A stretch of DNA of 64,000 bases, taken from positions 2,666,001 to 2,730,000 of the forward strand of contig NZ_CP022990.1 of the NCBI RefSeq assembly GCF_002278075.1, in the 5' to 3' direction. Positions 24,132 to 34,376 of this stretch are shown here, piece by piece. A program made the translations under genes and the position numbers. The notes under the pieces were generated by a model. The model was not told the origin of the DNA and did no database searches. It was given only the letters and a program-made list of their open reading frames with translations. This DNA comes from Paraburkholderia aromaticivorans (GTDB taxonomy: Bacteria > Pseudomonadota > Gammaproteobacteria > Burkholderiales > Burkholderiaceae). Numbering within the stretch: the stretch's first letter is position 1; each line of letters starts with the position of its first letter.

Positions 24132-27074
24132 ATGGCGCCCGCCCGCATTCTTGTAGTCGAAGACGACCGCGTCGTCGCCAGAGACCTGGCGCAGCAGATG
24201 AGCCGCGCGGGCCACACGGTGGTCGGCATCACCGCGCGCGGCGAAGACGCCTTGCCGCTCGCCGCGCAAACCGCGCCTGATCTGGTCCTGATGGACGTAC
24301 GGCTGGAGGGCGAGCTCGACGGCGTCGACACCGCCCGGCTGCTTCGCGAGAATCTGAATCTGCCCGTGGTCTTCCTGACCGCGTATGCCGACGAGGACAC
24401 CGTGCGGCGCGCAACGTTTGCCGAACCGTTCGGCTACGTTCTGAAGCCGTTCGACGACACGCAATTGACGACGGTCGTCGAAATGGCGCTCTACAAGCAC
24501 GGCGCCGAACGGCGGCTGCGCGAAAGCGAGCAGCGCTACGCCGTCACGCTTTCGAGTATCGGCGACGCGGTGATCGCGACCGACCGGGAGTCGCTGATCA
24601 CTTTCATCAACCCGGTCGCCGAAGCGCTGACCGGCTGGTCACGCGAGGCGGCGACGGGGCGGCCGCTCGCGGACGTATTTCGCGTGATCAACGAAACGAC
24701 CCGCGCGCCGGCCGAAGATCCGGTGGCGGCCGTGCTGGCTGCGGGGACGATCGTCGGGCTCGCGAATCATACGGTCTTGCTGGCGCGCGACGGGCGCGAG
24801 ATCGCCATCGACGACAGCGGTTCGCCAATCGTCGACGAGCGCGGCGAAATCCGCGGCGTGGTGCTGGTGTTTCGCGACGTGACACAGCGGCGCCGCGCCG
24901 AAGAGGCCGAAATACTGCGCGAGACGAATGCACGCCTCGAATCGGCGATGTACGGGTCCAACGTCGGCGTGTGGGAAATCGACATGCCCGAGGGCGATCA
25001 TCGCCGGGGCTTCGCGCGCTTCTCGAACATCTGGGAGTGGCTCGGCTATACCCGTCCGCAGACGCTGCTGGACTACGACGCGTATATGAGCATCGTGCTT
25101 CCGGAGGACCGCGCGGGCACCGAAGCCGAGATGCTTCGATACCTTGGCAAGGAAATCGATGTGTTCGAAGTGGAGAACCGCCTGTGCCATCGCGACGGAA
25201 CCGTGCGGTGGGTTCTCGTGCGCGGCATGGCGACGTGGGATGCGCTCGGCAAGCCGATCCGCTTCGTCGGCAGCCTGGTGGATATCACCGAGCTGAAACA
25301 CACGGAACAGGCGCTGCGTTCGAGCGAGGCTCGCTTTCGGGGCACCTTCGAAAACGCGGCGGTCGGCATCGCGCACTGCGATCTCGACGGGCGGTTCCTG
25401 CGTGTGAATCAGCGCTTATGCGATATCGTCGGCTATGAGCGTGAGACGCTGTTGCACAAACGCTTCCATGAAATCGCCAATGCGGATTTTCTCACGGCGA
25501 GCGCGGAGAAATTACGCCGCCTGAGCGAGGGCCAACTCTCGCACTATTCGGAGGAGATGCCGCTCTTCAGACGCGACGGCTTGCGGGTTTGGGTGAGCGT
25601 GTCGGTCGCGCTTCAGCGTGACGCGAGCGGGCGGGCGATCCACACCATTGCGATTCTCCAGGACATCTCCGCGCGAAAGGCGCTCGAAGATACGGTGCGG
25701 GTCGCGAAAGACGCCGCGGAATCGGCGAACCGTGCCAAAGATCAATTCCTTGCCAACATCAGCCACGAATTGCGCACGCCACTGAACGGCATTCTCGGTT
25801 ACGCGCAGATCTTGCGGCGCGATGCGGCGATGACCGAGCGGCAACTGGCGAGTCTCGGCGTTATCGAGCAGAGCGGCGAGCATCTGCTCATGCTGATCAA
25901 CGACCTTCTCGACTTCGCGCGCATCGAGGCCGGCAAGCTCGAACTGAACGTGACGGACGTGCCGCTCGGGCCTTTCTTGCGCGTGATCGCCGAGATGGTG
26001 GGGGTTCGCGCCGAGCAGAAACAACTGACGCTGAACTACGAGGTGCCGTCGAATCTGTCGAAGGTGATTCGCGTCGACGAAAAGCGCCTTCGTCAGGTGC
26101 TGCTGAATCTGCTTGCCAACGCGGTCACGTTCACGGACCGGGGTGAAGTCACGCTTGCCGTGCGCACGGTTGCCGACGCACGGCTGCGTTTCGAGGTGCG
26201 CGATACCGGTGTCGGCGTGAGTCCGGACAGGCTCGAGACGATCTTCCAGCCGTTCGAACAGGCCGGCGATTTCACCCGGCGCACGGGCGGCGTGGGTCTC
26301 GGGCTGGCGATCAGCCGTCAGCTGGTGCGCATGATGGGCGGTGAAATCAAAGTGGTGAGCGTGGTGGGTCAAGGCAGCATGTTCTGGTTCGAACTCGATG
26401 CGCCGGTGTCTTATGCGCAGACATTGAATTGCGCTCCGGCGCTGGAGATAGCGGGCAATGAGCGGCATGTGCTCGTGATCGACGATGTGTCCGCGAATCG
26501 CGCACTGATAGTCGACGCGCTGCAACGTTGCGGTTTTCAAGTTTCGCAGAGTGGCGACGGACGCGATGCGTTGGACAAGGCGCTCGCCTGTCCTCCCGAT
26601 CTGATCCTGCTCGACACCGTCATGCCGGTGATGGGCGGTCTGGAGTTGCTCGGCCATCTGCGCGCCTCGGATGTGTTGCGTCAGGTGCCGGTGATCGCCG
26701 TGTCCGCGGACGCCTCGCAACGCAATGCACAGGCGAACCTCGACGCGGGCGCCAACGTCTTTCTCGAGAAGCCGCTCGATCTCGACCGCCTGTTCAAGGA
26801 GATCGCCGCGCTACTCGCATTGAAATGCACGATCCGGCCGGCGCCCGTCAGCATGAACGCCGCGTCGATCGTGCCACCGCGCGATGAAGTGGCGGTGCTG
26901 CATCGCTATGCGTTGCTGGGGTCGATGCGCGACATCGTGCGTCACGCGGATTATCTCGTGAGCCGCGACAGCCGTTACGAACCCTTTGCGGCGCAGTTGC
27001 GCCGTCTCGCAGCGGGCTACGAGTCGCAAGCCTTGCTATCGCTGATAGAACAACATCTGGATCTGAACTCGTGA
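24132..27074 (+). CDS. Hybrid sensor kinase: receiver, three PAS, histidine kinase, receiver
   Basis: A 980-residue soluble hybrid kinase. Residues 1-120: receiver with Asp55 (LVLMDVRLEG) and Lys105 (VLKPF). Residues about 130-520: three PAS/PAC units (FINPVAEALTGWS; WEWLGYTRPQTL; VNQRLCDIVGYE). HisKA with phospho-acceptor His545 (ISHELRTPLNGILGYAQIL), HATPase with LLANAVTFTDRG, DTGVGVS and GGVGLGLAISRQLV. A second receiver has Asp828 (ILLDTVMPVMGG) and Lys in FLEKPLD. A helical tail of about 90 residues follows; it could be a degenerate Hpt-like module, but I see no clear phospho-acceptor His motif. The gene starts 9 bases after the giant kinase and overlaps the next gene by 4 bases. Confidence 0.92.
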   Translation: MAPARILVVEDDRVVARDLAQQMSRAGHTVVGITARGEDALPLAAQTAPDLVLMDVRLEGELDGVDTARLLRENLNLPVVFLTAYADEDTVRRATFAEPFGYVLKPFDDTQLTTVVEMALYKHGAERRLRESEQRYAVTLSSIGDAVIATDRESLITFINPVAEALTGWSREAATGRPLADVFRVINETTRAPAEDPVAAVLAAGTIVGLANHTVLLARDGREIAIDDSGSPIVDERGEIRGVVLVFRDVTQRRRAEEAEILRETNARLESAMYGSNVGVWEIDMPEGDHRRGFARFSNIWEWLGYTRPQTLLDYDAYMSIVLPEDRAGTEAEMLRYLGKEIDVFEVENRLCHRDGTVRWVLVRGMATWDALGKPIRFVGSLVDITELKHTEQALRSSEARFRGTFENAAVGIAHCDLDGRFLRVNQRLCDIVGYERETLLHKRFHEIANADFLTASAEKLRRLSEGQLSHYSEEMPLFRRDGLRVWVSVSVALQRDASGRAIHTIAILQDISARKALEDTVRVAKDAAESANRAKDQFLANISHELRTPLNGILGYAQILRRDAAMTERQLASLGVIEQSGEHLLMLINDLLDFARIEAGKLELNVTDVPLGPFLRVIAEMVGVRAEQKQLTLNYEVPSNLSKVIRVDEKRLRQVLLNLLANAVTFTDRGEVTLAVRTVADARLRFEVRDTGVGVSPDRLETIFQPFEQAGDFTRRTGGVGLGLAISRQLVRMMGGEIKVVSVVGQGSMFWFELDAPVSYAQTLNCAPALEIAGNERHVLVIDDVSANRALIVDALQRCGFQVSQSGDGRDALDKALACPPDLILLDTVMPVMGGLELLGHLRASDVLRQVPVIAVSADASQRNAQANLDAGANVFLEKPLDLDRLFKEIAALLALKCTIRPAPVSMNAASIVPPRDEVAVLHRYALLGSMRDIVRHADYLVSRDSRYEPFAAQLRRLAAGYESQALLSLIEQHLDLNS

Positions 27075-28234
27075 GCTCGACCGACCCATTCGATACCGGT
27101 GCGCCCATCGTTCTGGTGGTTGACGACACGCCCGCCAATCTTGGGCTGGTGGTCGAATGCCTCGAAAGCAATAACCTGAGAGTGGCCATCGCCCGCGACG
27201 GCATGGAGGCGTTGCGCCGCGCCGAGCTGGCGCAGCCCGATCTGATCCTGCTCGACGTGATGATGCCGGGACTCGACGGTTTCGAAACGTGCCGGCGGTT
27301 GAAGGCGATGGAGAAAACCCGCGACATTCCGGTGATCTTCATGACTTCCCTGACACGCACGGAGGAAAAGATCACGGGCTTTCGTGCGGGCGCGGTGGAC
27401 TACATTACCAAGCCGTTGCAGATGGAAGAACTCGCCGCGCGAGTGGATACGCATCTGAAACTGCGTGCCTTGCAGCAATTGCAGGAAAAGCACAATGTTC
27501 AGTTGCAACAGGAAGTGAAGACGCGCAAGCAGGCAGAAGAGGCGCTGATCGAAGTGATTAACGGCGTGCGCAACGTGTCGAACGCAATTGCTCACGACTT
27601 GCGCACACCGTTGACCGAATTGCGCTCACGTCTCGAAGTGCTGACTATCACGTCCAGACGAGTGGGCAATGAGGAGATATTGCCGGAACTGGAGGTCGCG
27701 CTGACGGATGTCGATCGCGTGATCAGTATCTTCAATGCGCTATTGCGTCTTGCCGAAATCGACGCGGGCGTGAGGCGCTCAGGCTTTGCGCCGTGCGACC
27801 TGAGCGCGATTGTCTCGGATGCCGTCGAGTTTTATCAGCCTGTGGCTGAATTACGTAACGTCACGTTGTTGCTGGAGTGCGTGGGCGATCTCACGGCCGT
27901 GGCCGACCAGCTTTTGCTCGCGCAAGCGATCGGCAATCTGATCGACAACGCGTTGAAGTTTGCGCCGGACGGTGGTGAGACCAGGGTTGTCGCGATTCGT
28001 CACGGCGACATGATTTCGATCTCGGTGGCGGACGACGGACCTGGCATTCCGGATGCGGAAAAGCCCAAGGCAACCGAGCGTTTTTATCGTGGCGACGCGA
28101 GCCGTGGTACACCCGGTGTGGGGCTTGGCCTGGCGCTCGTGAAGTCGGTGGCGACACTTCACCGCGGATCGCTGGAGTTTACGGACAATACGCCTGGACT
28201 GATTGCGACGCTGAAGGTGAGTGGTCGTCTTTGA
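27071..28234 (+). CDS. Receiver-histidine kinase protein
   Basis: A 387-residue protein that starts with GTG in a GTGA overlap with the upstream gene, showing translational coupling. Residues 1-130: receiver with VVDDTPANL, Asp62 (LILLDVMMPGLDG) and Lys113 (ITKP). A coiled-coil linker (about 130-165) leads to a HisKA domain with His174 (IAHDLRTPLTELRSRLEVL) and an HATPase with NLIDNALKFAPDGG, DDGPGIP and GVGLGLALVKSV. It has no membrane segment and no separate sensor domain, so it probably takes its input through the receiver, relaying phosphate from the kinases encoded before it. It closes the operon 18407-28234. Confidence 0.92.
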   Translation: MSSTDPFDTGAPIVLVVDDTPANLGLVVECLESNNLRVAIARDGMEALRRAELAQPDLILLDVMMPGLDGFETCRRLKAMEKTRDIPVIFMTSLTRTEEKITGFRAGAVDYITKPLQMEELAARVDTHLKLRALQQLQEKHNVQLQQEVKTRKQAEEALIEVINGVRNVSNAIAHDLRTPLTELRSRLEVLTITSRRVGNEEILPELEVALTDVDRVISIFNALLRLAEIDAGVRRSGFAPCDLSAIVSDAVEFYQPVAELRNVTLLLECVGDLTAVADQLLLAQAIGNLIDNALKFAPDGGETRVVAIRHGDMISISVADDGPGIPDAEKPKATERFYRGDASRGTPGVGLGLALVKSVATLHRGSLEFTDNTPGLIATLKVSGRL

Positions 28235-28431
28235 GCGCTCCCACGGTGTTCGCTGAATGAGACCGCGGCGACGCGCGTACTCTTTCCTGACCGCCGTTCG
28301 CGCTTTGACGTGAAGCGGTATACCTGGCGCGCAATTTTGCTGGCCCGGCCGGATTGGTATAAAGTCAATCCGTAATTGCCACGCGATGGATGCCCATTGC
28401 CGCCCCCATCCCTCATGGGTCTGCCGCCAGC

Positions 28432-29391
28432 ATGAAATACAAAGACTATTACGAAATCCTGGGTCTCGAGCGAAGCGCGTCGCAGGACGACATCAAACGT
28501 TCGTATCGGAAACTCGCGCGCAAGTATCACCCGGACGTCAGCAAGCACGCCGACGCCGAAGATCGTTTCAAGGAGCTGGGCGAAGCCTACGAGGTGCTCA
28601 AGGATCCGGAGAAGCGCGCGGCCTACGACCGCATGGGCAGCGAATGGCGCAACGGCCAGGAGTTCCAGCCGCCACCGAACTGGGACGAGGGTTTCGAATT
28701 CAGCGGCGCGGGCAACGAGTCCGGCGAGCCAACCGATTTTCACGACATCTTCGAGAAGATGTTCGGCGGCGCGCGGGGTGGGCGTGGAGCGCGTGGCGCG
28801 CATGCGCGGCAACGGGCTTTCGATGCGCGCGGCGAAGATCATCACGCCAAGGTGTTGATCGAGCTCGAAGACGCCTATCGCGGCGCGCAGCGGTCGATTT
28901 CGCTCCAAATGCCGGTGATCGATACGCAAGGCCATGTTTCGCTGGAAACGCGAACGCTCAATGTCACCATTCCGAAGGGCATTCGCGCGGGCCAGCATCT
29001 GCGGCTGGCCGGCCAGGGGGCCGCGGGCGCCACGCCCGAAACGGCCGGCGACCTTTACCTGGAAATCGCCTTTCGCGAACACCCGCGCTTTCACGTGGAC
29101 GGCCGCGACGTCTCGCTCGACTTGCCGGTCGCACCGTGGGAGGCGGCCCTTGGCGCGCAGGTTACGGTGCCCACGCCTGACGGTTCGGTCGAGATGACGG
29201 TGCCGGCGGGTTCAGCCGACGGCAGGCGCTTGCGGCTCAAGGGCAAGGGCATTCCGGCCAATCCGCCCGGCGATCTGTACGTGGTTCTGAACATCGTTCT
29301 GCCGCCTGCGGACAGCGATGCTGCAAAGGCGGCTTACGTGGCGATGCGGCAGGCGTTCAACTTCGATGCGCGCGCAAACTTCTATCGGTGA
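28432..29391 (+). CDS. cbpA: Curved DNA-binding protein / DnaJ-class co-chaperone
   Basis: A 319-residue DnaJ-type protein. J domain at residues 1-70 with KDYYEILGL and the HPD motif at 33-35, needed to stimulate DnaK. A Gly/Arg-rich linker (around 110-130) follows, then two DnaJ C-terminal substrate-binding domains ([50 protein letters not shown]). There is no zinc-finger region, which with the partner cbpM marks it as CbpA. The ATG at 28432 is preferred to 28390 because family members begin directly with the J domain. CbpA helps DnaK in protein folding and also binds curved DNA in E. coli. Confidence 0.93.
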   Translation: MKYKDYYEILGLERSASQDDIKRSYRKLARKYHPDVSKHADAEDRFKELGEAYEVLKDPEKRAAYDRMGSEWRNGQEFQPPPNWDEGFEFSGAGNESGEPTDFHDIFEKMFGGARGGRGARGAHARQRAFDARGEDHHAKVLIELEDAYRGAQRSISLQMPVIDTQGHVSLETRTLNVTIPKGIRAGQHLRLAGQGAAGATPETAGDLYLEIAFREHPRFHVDGRDVSLDLPVAPWEAALGAQVTVPTPDGSVEMTVPAGSADGRRLRLKGKGIPANPPGDLYVVLNIVLPPADSDAAKAAYVAMRQAFNFDARANFYR

Positions 29392-29717
29392 TCATCGTGA
29401 AAGAGACGAGTACAACGACCTATCTGCAAGGCCAGATTGTCGATGAGAACGTGGAGTTCACTCTGGTTGAATTGAGCCGGGTGAGTGGGGCGTCGGAAGA
29501 AGAATTGACGCTGTGGGTGTCCGAAGGCGTGGTCGAGCCCGCAGGCGAGCGGCCGCAGGAGTGGCGCTTCAGCGGTACGGTACTGCGGCGCGTGCAGACT
29601 GCGCAGCGGCTCGCGCACGACTTTCAGATCAATCCTCCCGGCATAGCGCTGGCGCTCGATCTGCTCGACGAGATCGACTTGCTGCGCTCGCATGTCAAGC
29701 GCGCCCGTGGGAGCTAG
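29388..29717 (+). CDS. cbpM: Chaperone modulator CbpM
   Basis: A 109-residue protein with the CbpM/MerR-like layout: [30 protein letters not shown], then [39 protein letters not shown]. CbpM binds the J domain of CbpA and blocks both its co-chaperone and DNA-binding activity. The gene starts with GTG at 29388 in a GTGA overlap with the cbpA stop; a second GTG at 29397 is possible. The coupling fits a fixed ratio of CbpM to CbpA. Confidence 0.9.
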   Translation: MIIVKETSTTTYLQGQIVDENVEFTLVELSRVSGASEEELTLWVSEGVVEPAGERPQEWRFSGTVLRRVQTAQRLAHDFQINPPGIALALDLLDEIDLLRSHVKRARGS

Positions 29718-29839
29718 GCGCGCGCGCGTGTGATTATCCGCTGCGCGGCCGTCGCGCGACCCCGACGATGTCGTCGCGAGTGCGGCTTGCGTGCAGGCTC
29801 CGCGAAGCCAGGCCCGGCTTCCCGTCATTCCACGTGCCA

Positions 29840-29855
29840 GTTGACGGTAGTCAAC
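29840..29855. promoter_or_regulatory. Inverted repeat upstream of CBS gene
   Basis: GTTGAC-GGTA-GTCAAC, perfect 6-base arms, about 80 bases upstream of the CBS-protein start. It could be an operator; the TTGACG it contains resembles a -35 element but no good -10 follows at normal spacing. Confidence 0.35.
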
Positions 29856-29936
29856 GGTCGTCGCGCTGATCCCTCTAATCTGAATGTTGATCGAGTCCCG
29901 GCTGGTCAGGGGCTTTCTTCACGGAGGAGACGGGAT

Positions 29937-30389
29937 ATGAATGCGGGCGATATCTGTACGAGAGACGTTGTGACGTGCGGCCTGAACGCGACCGTGCTGG
30001 AAGCATGCCAGCTCATGCGCGATCGTCACGTCGGCGACGTGGTGGCCGTGGAAAAGGGCGCGGACGGAAAGCTCCATGCTCGCGGCGTGCTGACCGACCG
30101 CGATATCGTGCTCGCGGTTCTCGCTCGCGAAGTCGACGCGCTCGGGCTTTTCGTCGGCGATGTCATGACCACGCCGCTCGTCGTCGCATACGAGGGGGAA
30201 GACGTGTGGCAGCTCGTGAAGCGAATGCGACTGCATGCGATACGGCGCATGCCGGTGGTCAGCGACACGGGTGAACTGGTGGGGCTGCTTTCGTTCGACG
30301 ATCTTCTCGATGCGGCGTGCGCGTTCCTCGCCGAACTCTCGCTAGTGACTGCGCGACAGCCGCATTTCGAGGAAAAGCATCGCGCGTGA
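29937..30389 (+). CDS. CBS-domain pair protein
   Basis: A 150-residue protein made of two CBS motifs (a Bateman module). First: DICTRDVVTCGLNATVLEACQLMRDRHVGDVVAVE with the GVLTDRDIVL end. Second: VGDVMTTPLVVAYEGEDVWQLVKRMRLHAIRRMPVVSDTGELVGLLSFDDLL. Such stand-alone pairs bind adenine nucleotides and often sense energy state or act in stress responses. The start at 29937 has a strong GGAGGA ribosome site (29923-29928). It lies downstream of cbpAM on the same strand, separated by about 220 bases, and converges on the ABC exporter operon. Confidence 0.88.
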   Translation: MNAGDICTRDVVTCGLNATVLEACQLMRDRHVGDVVAVEKGADGKLHARGVLTDRDIVLAVLAREVDALGLFVGDVMTTPLVVAYEGEDVWQLVKRMRLHAIRRMPVVSDTGELVGLLSFDDLLDAACAFLAELSLVTARQPHFEEKHRA

Positions 30390-30462
30390 CCGTTCATGCC
30401 CGGTCGAACATGCGTTCGGACGCGTGATGGACGTCTCGCGCCGGTTGGCCAACGCATGCACG

Positions 30463-31587
30463 TCAGGCCATCTGACCGATGGTTGAGCGAAAACGCCGCA
30501 ATGCCATGGCAAACAGCACCGATCCGATCGCGATCAGAATCAGGAACGGCCGCCACGCGACATCGAGGCCGGCGCCGCGATACAGAATGGCCTGCCCCAG
30601 TTCGACGAAGTGAGTGGTGGGCGCGAGCAGCATGACGTCCTGAACGATCTTCGGCATGCTTTCGCGCGGGGTGATGCTGCCGGAGAGCATCTGCAACGGC
30701 AGGAGCACGAGGACCACCAGCATGCCGAACTGCGGCATGCTGCGCGCAAGCGTCGCCATGTAAATGCCCATCGACGTGGTCGCGAACAGATGCAGCGCCG
30801 TGCCGACCATGAACAGGGCCACGGAGCCCTCGATCGGCACATGCAGCGCGCCGCGCACCACGAAGGTGAGCGAGGCGGTCGCCACCACCATGACCACGAG
30901 CCCCATCGACCAGATTTTCGCCAGCATGATCTCTGCCGGGGTGACCGGCATGACCAGCAGATGTTCGATCGTGCCGTGTTCGCGCTCGCGGATCAGCGCG
31001 GCGCCCGTGAGGATGATCGACAGCATCGTGACGTTGTTGATGATCTCCATCAGCGCGCCGAACCAGGTCTGATCGAGGTTCGGGTTGAAGCGCATATGCA
31101 CGGCGAGATCGACGGGCGGCGCCGCGGTGTCCCGGTAGCGCGCCACGAATCCCGCAATCTCGTCGGTCACGATCTGCTGCACGTAGCTGCTGCCCGTGAA
31201 CGCCTGGCTCATACGGGTCGCGTCGACATTGAGCTGGATCGACGCCGGCCGTCCGGCCAGCATGTCACGCTGGAAGTTCGGCGGAATGTCGAGCGCGAAC
31301 GTGTATTCGCCCGTATCGAGCCCATGGTCGACCTGCGCGGGCGCGATCAGGCGCGCAATGCCGAACTGCGGCGGGAAAAACGCGGACACGATGCGGGCGG
31401 ATAGCGGCGAGGCGTCTTCGTCGACGATCGCGATGGGCGCCATATGCAGTGTGTCCGGTTGCGCGGTGGCGGCGGAATAGATCGCTACAGTGAAGGTGTA
31501 GGCGATCAACACGAGCATGGTCGGGTCGCGCCACAGACTCCACAGTTCCTTGACGCCGAGGCGGTAGATGTTCGCGAGGCGGCGCAT
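30463..31587 (-). CDS. ABC-2 type exporter permease, YhhJ-like
   Basis: A 374-residue permease with one N-terminal membrane helix (TMLVLIAYTFTVAIYSAA), a large periplasmic domain (residues about 45-175) and five C-terminal helices. The cytoplasmic signature REREHGTIEHLLVMPVTPAEIMLAKIW is typical of ABC-2 membrane proteins. It starts three bases after the stop of the fused ATPase/permease and has an AGGAAA ribosome site. It probably pairs with the membrane part of that protein to make the channel. It is the last gene of the four-gene operon; E. coli yhhJ is the likely counterpart by organisation. Confidence 0.9.
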   Translation of the reverse strand: MRRLANIYRLGVKELWSLWRDPTMLVLIAYTFTVAIYSAATAQPDTLHMAPIAIVDEDASPLSARIVSAFFPPQFGIARLIAPAQVDHGLDTGEYTFALDIPPNFQRDMLAGRPASIQLNVDATRMSQAFTGSSYVQQIVTDEIAGFVARYRDTAAPPVDLAVHMRFNPNLDQTWFGALMEIINNVTMLSIILTGAALIREREHGTIEHLLVMPVTPAEIMLAKIWSMGLVVMVVATASLTFVVRGALHVPIEGSVALFMVGTALHLFATTSMGIYMATLARSMPQFGMLVVLVLLPLQMLSGSITPRESMPKIVQDVMLLAPTTHFVELGQAILYRGAGLDVAWRPFLILIAIGSVLFAMALRRFRSTIGQMA

Positions 31588-31589
31588 GG

Positions 31590-34376
31590 TCAGGTTTCCT
31601 GCTTTTTGAGCAGCGCCGTGGTCAGGCCGAGCACCACCGGTATGGCGGCCAGCAGCGGCCAGAATTGCGCCTGAAGGTCGGTGAAGCCGAGCGCCTTGTT
31701 GATCACGCCGCGGCTGATCGTGAACATGTAGGTGGCCGGATAGATCGAGCCGACCAGGCGCCCGCTGCCTTCCATCGACGACAAGGGATTGATCAGGCCG
31801 GAGAACTGGATCGCGGGGATGAGCGTGCCGATCATCGTCAGGAAGATCGCGGCGATCTGGCTGCGCGTGAACGTGGATGCCAGCATGCCGACACCGGTCG
31901 CGACGATGCTGTAGATCAGCACCGCGGCGAGCAGCGTCACGAAGTTGCCTTTGACCGGCACACCGAAAGCGATCCGGGCCAGCAGCGTCATCAGCAGGAA
32001 GTTGAGCACGGCCAGTAACACATAGGGCACCTGCTTGCCCAACAGAAACTCGCTGCGCGTGACCGGCGTGACATACAGATTGATGATCGAGCCGAGTTCG
32101 CGCTCGCGCACGACCGCCAGCGCGGTCAGCATGGCCGGCAGCATCAGGAGCAGCAGCGGGATGATCGCGGGCACCATCGCCGGGGCGCTCTTCACGTCGG
32201 GGTTGTAGCGAAAGCGCGTCTCGATGTTGACCTGCGGAGCCGGCGTCATGCCGAGCCGATGGATGCTCTGCTCCATCAGCCACGCTTGATGCAGTCCGAG
32301 CACATATCCACGAATGGTTTCCGCGCGCTGCGGCATCGCGCCGTCGATCCACACACCGAGTTGCACGGGCGTGCCGCGTTGCAGATCGCGGGCGAAATGC
32401 GGGGGGATTTCGATCGCGAGGGACAAGCGGCCGCTGCGCATGCGCCTGTCCAGATCGTCGTAGTCGGCGAGCGGCGCCTGTTCCACGAAGTAGCGCGAGC
32501 CCGACATGTTCAGCGCATAGTCGTGACTCAGTTCGGTCTGGTCGCGGTCGAGGACCGCGTAGGTGAGACTTTCGACATCGAGACTCACGCCATAGCCCAT
32601 CACGAGCATCAATACGAGTGAACCGAGCAGGGCGAGCGTGGCACGCACCGGGTCGCGGCGCAACTCGAGCGCCTCCCGCCACATGTAGGTCAAGGCGCGG
32701 CGCGGGCTGAACGCGCGCGGGCGCGCGGGGTTCGGCGGCCTCGCCAGCGCGGGCGTGCCGGAATCGTTCGTGCTGGCCAGCGCTTCGCTCGTCGCTTCGG
32801 CGCTGCCGCCTCCATCCGCCTGTTCGGCGCCGGCTTCGATCAGATAGCCGATGAAGGCCGCCTCGAGCGTCGCCGCGCCGCGCTGCTGCACAAGTGCCGC
32901 CGGCGACCCGGTCGCGAGCACGCGGCCGGCATGCATCAGCGAGATGCGGTCGCAGCGCTGCGCCTCGTTCATGAAGTGCGTCGAGATGAAGATCGTCACC
33001 TTGTCGCGCCGGGCAAGCTGGATCATCAGCTGCCAGAAATTGTCGCGAGCGACGGGGTCCACGCCCGACGTCGGTTCGTCGAGAATCAGCAATTCCGGCT
33101 TGTGCACCATGGCGACCGCGAGCGAAAGGCGTTGCCGCATGCCGAGCGGCAAGCTGTCGGGCAACGCGTCGCGTACTTCGGCAAGGCCGAAGCGGTCCAC
33201 CATCTCGTCGACCCGGGCGGCAATCGCTTGCGGCGGCACGTGAAACAGCTGCGCATGCAATATCAGATTCTGCTGAACCGTCAGCTCGCCATAGAGCGAA
33301 AACGCCTGCGACATGTAGCCGACCCGGGTGCGCGTATCGATATCGTGAGGATCGACTGCGCGCCCGAACAGCCTGGCCGACCCTTCGCTGGCGGGCAGCA
33401 GGCCGGTCAGCATCTTCATCGTGGTCGACTTGCCGCAACCGTTCGAGCCGAGAAACCCGAAGATCTCGCCGCAGCGAATGCGGAAGCTGACGTGGTCGAC
33501 CGCGACGAAGTCGCCGAAGCGCATGGTCAGATCGCTCGCTTCGATGGCGAGCTCGCCGGCGGCGCCGGCCGGCAGCGGCTCGACAACCACGGGCTGATGA
33601 CCGCGGCGGCGCTCCTCGGGCAGCAACGCGATGAACGCCGCTTCCAGCGTGTCGCTATGGGTGCGCGCGAGCAGCGCGCGCGGCTCGCCGGTCGCGAGAA
33701 TCCGGCCTGCGTCCATTGCGACGAGCGAATCGAAGCGCTGGGCCTCGTCCATGTACGCGGTCGCGACGATCACGCTCATGCCGGGGCGGCCGGCCCGGAT
33801 GCGCGCGATCAGATTCCAGAACTGCGCGCGCGCCAACGGATCGACGCCGGTGGTCGGCTCGTCGAGAATCAGCAGATCGGGGTCGTGGATCAACGCGCAA
33901 CAGAGCGCCAGCTTCTGTTTCATGCCACCGGAGAGCTTGCCCGCGGGTCGCGCCAGAAACGGATTCAGGCCGGTGCTGGCGGTCAGCGAGTCGATGCGCA
34001 GGCGGCGCTCCGTAGCATCGTGGCCGAACAGCCGGGCGAAGAATTGCAGGTTCTCCTCGACGGTCAGCGTGGGGTACAGATTCTTTCCCAAACCCTGCGG
34101 CATATAGGCGATGCGCGGGCAGACGAGCGCGCGGTGCCGGCGCGAGCGCATGTCGCCGCCCAGCACCTCGACGCTGCCTTGCTGGATCGCGCGGGCGCCG
34201 GCCGCCAGCGCCAGCAGGCTGGACTTGCCGACGCCGTCCGGGCCGATCAGCCCGGTCATGCGGCCGGCAGGAAAATCCAGCGTGAGGTTGTCGAGCGCAA
34301 CGGTCTTCCCATAACGCAGCACCACGTTGCGCAGCCGGATGACAGGCGGGGCTTCAGCCGTCGCGATGCCGCTCAC
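31590..34376 (-). CDS. RbbA-type ABC transporter: two ATPase domains fused to ABC-2 permease
   Basis: A 928-residue fusion. First ABC domain: Walker [10 protein letters not shown] (45-53), signature LSGGM (148-152), Walker [10 protein letters not shown] (169-177). Second: Walker [10 protein letters not shown] (310-318), a degenerate signature LPLGM (409-413) and [10 protein letters not shown]. After a low-complexity linker (about 520-560) comes an ABC-2 permease domain with an N-terminal helix, a large extracytoplasmic loop and [26 protein letters not shown]. The GTG start at 34376 overlaps the adaptor stop (GTGA). The same fusion, RbbA/YhiH, occurs in E. coli; older work linked it to ribosomes, but the operon here is clearly an export system. 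Confidence 0.92.
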   Translation of the reverse strand: MSGIATAEAPPVIRLRNVVLRYGKTVALDNLTLDFPAGRMTGLIGPDGVGKSSLLALAAGARAIQQGSVEVLGGDMRSRRHRALVCPRIAYMPQGLGKNLYPTLTVEENLQFFARLFGHDATERRLRIDSLTASTGLNPFLARPAGKLSGGMKQKLALCCALIHDPDLLILDEPTTGVDPLARAQFWNLIARIRAGRPGMSVIVATAYMDEAQRFDSLVAMDAGRILATGEPRALLARTHSDTLEAAFIALLPEERRRGHQPVVVEPLPAGAAGELAIEASDLTMRFGDFVAVDHVSFRIRCGEIFGFLGSNGCGKSTTMKMLTGLLPASEGSARLFGRAVDPHDIDTRTRVGYMSQAFSLYGELTVQQNLILHAQLFHVPPQAIAARVDEMVDRFGLAEVRDALPDSLPLGMRQRLSLAVAMVHKPELLILDEPTSGVDPVARDNFWQLMIQLARRDKVTIFISTHFMNEAQRCDRISLMHAGRVLATGSPAALVQQRGAATLEAAFIGYLIEAGAEQADGGGSAEATSEALASTNDSGTPALARPPNPARPRAFSPRRALTYMWREALELRRDPVRATLALLGSLVLMLVMGYGVSLDVESLTYAVLDRDQTELSHDYALNMSGSRYFVEQAPLADYDDLDRRMRSGRLSLAIEIPPHFARDLQRGTPVQLGVWIDGAMPQRAETIRGYVLGLHQAWLMEQSIHRLGMTPAPQVNIETRFRYNPDVKSAPAMVPAIIPLLLLMLPAMLTALAVVRERELGSIINLYVTPVTRSEFLLGKQVPYVLLAVLNFLLMTLLARIAFGVPVKGNFVTLLAAVLIYSIVATGVGMLASTFTRSQIAAIFLTMIGTLIPAIQFSGLINPLSSMEGSGRLVGSIYPATYMFTISRGVINKALGFTDLQAQFWPLLAAIPVVLGLTTALLKKQET

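Noticed and set aside
30463..33438. A single long frame joining the YhhJ-like permease with sequence opposite in frame to the RbbA-type gene
   Set aside because: Only the part from 31587 downwards has permease features; the upstream residues are an out-of-frame reading of the RbbA-type gene.
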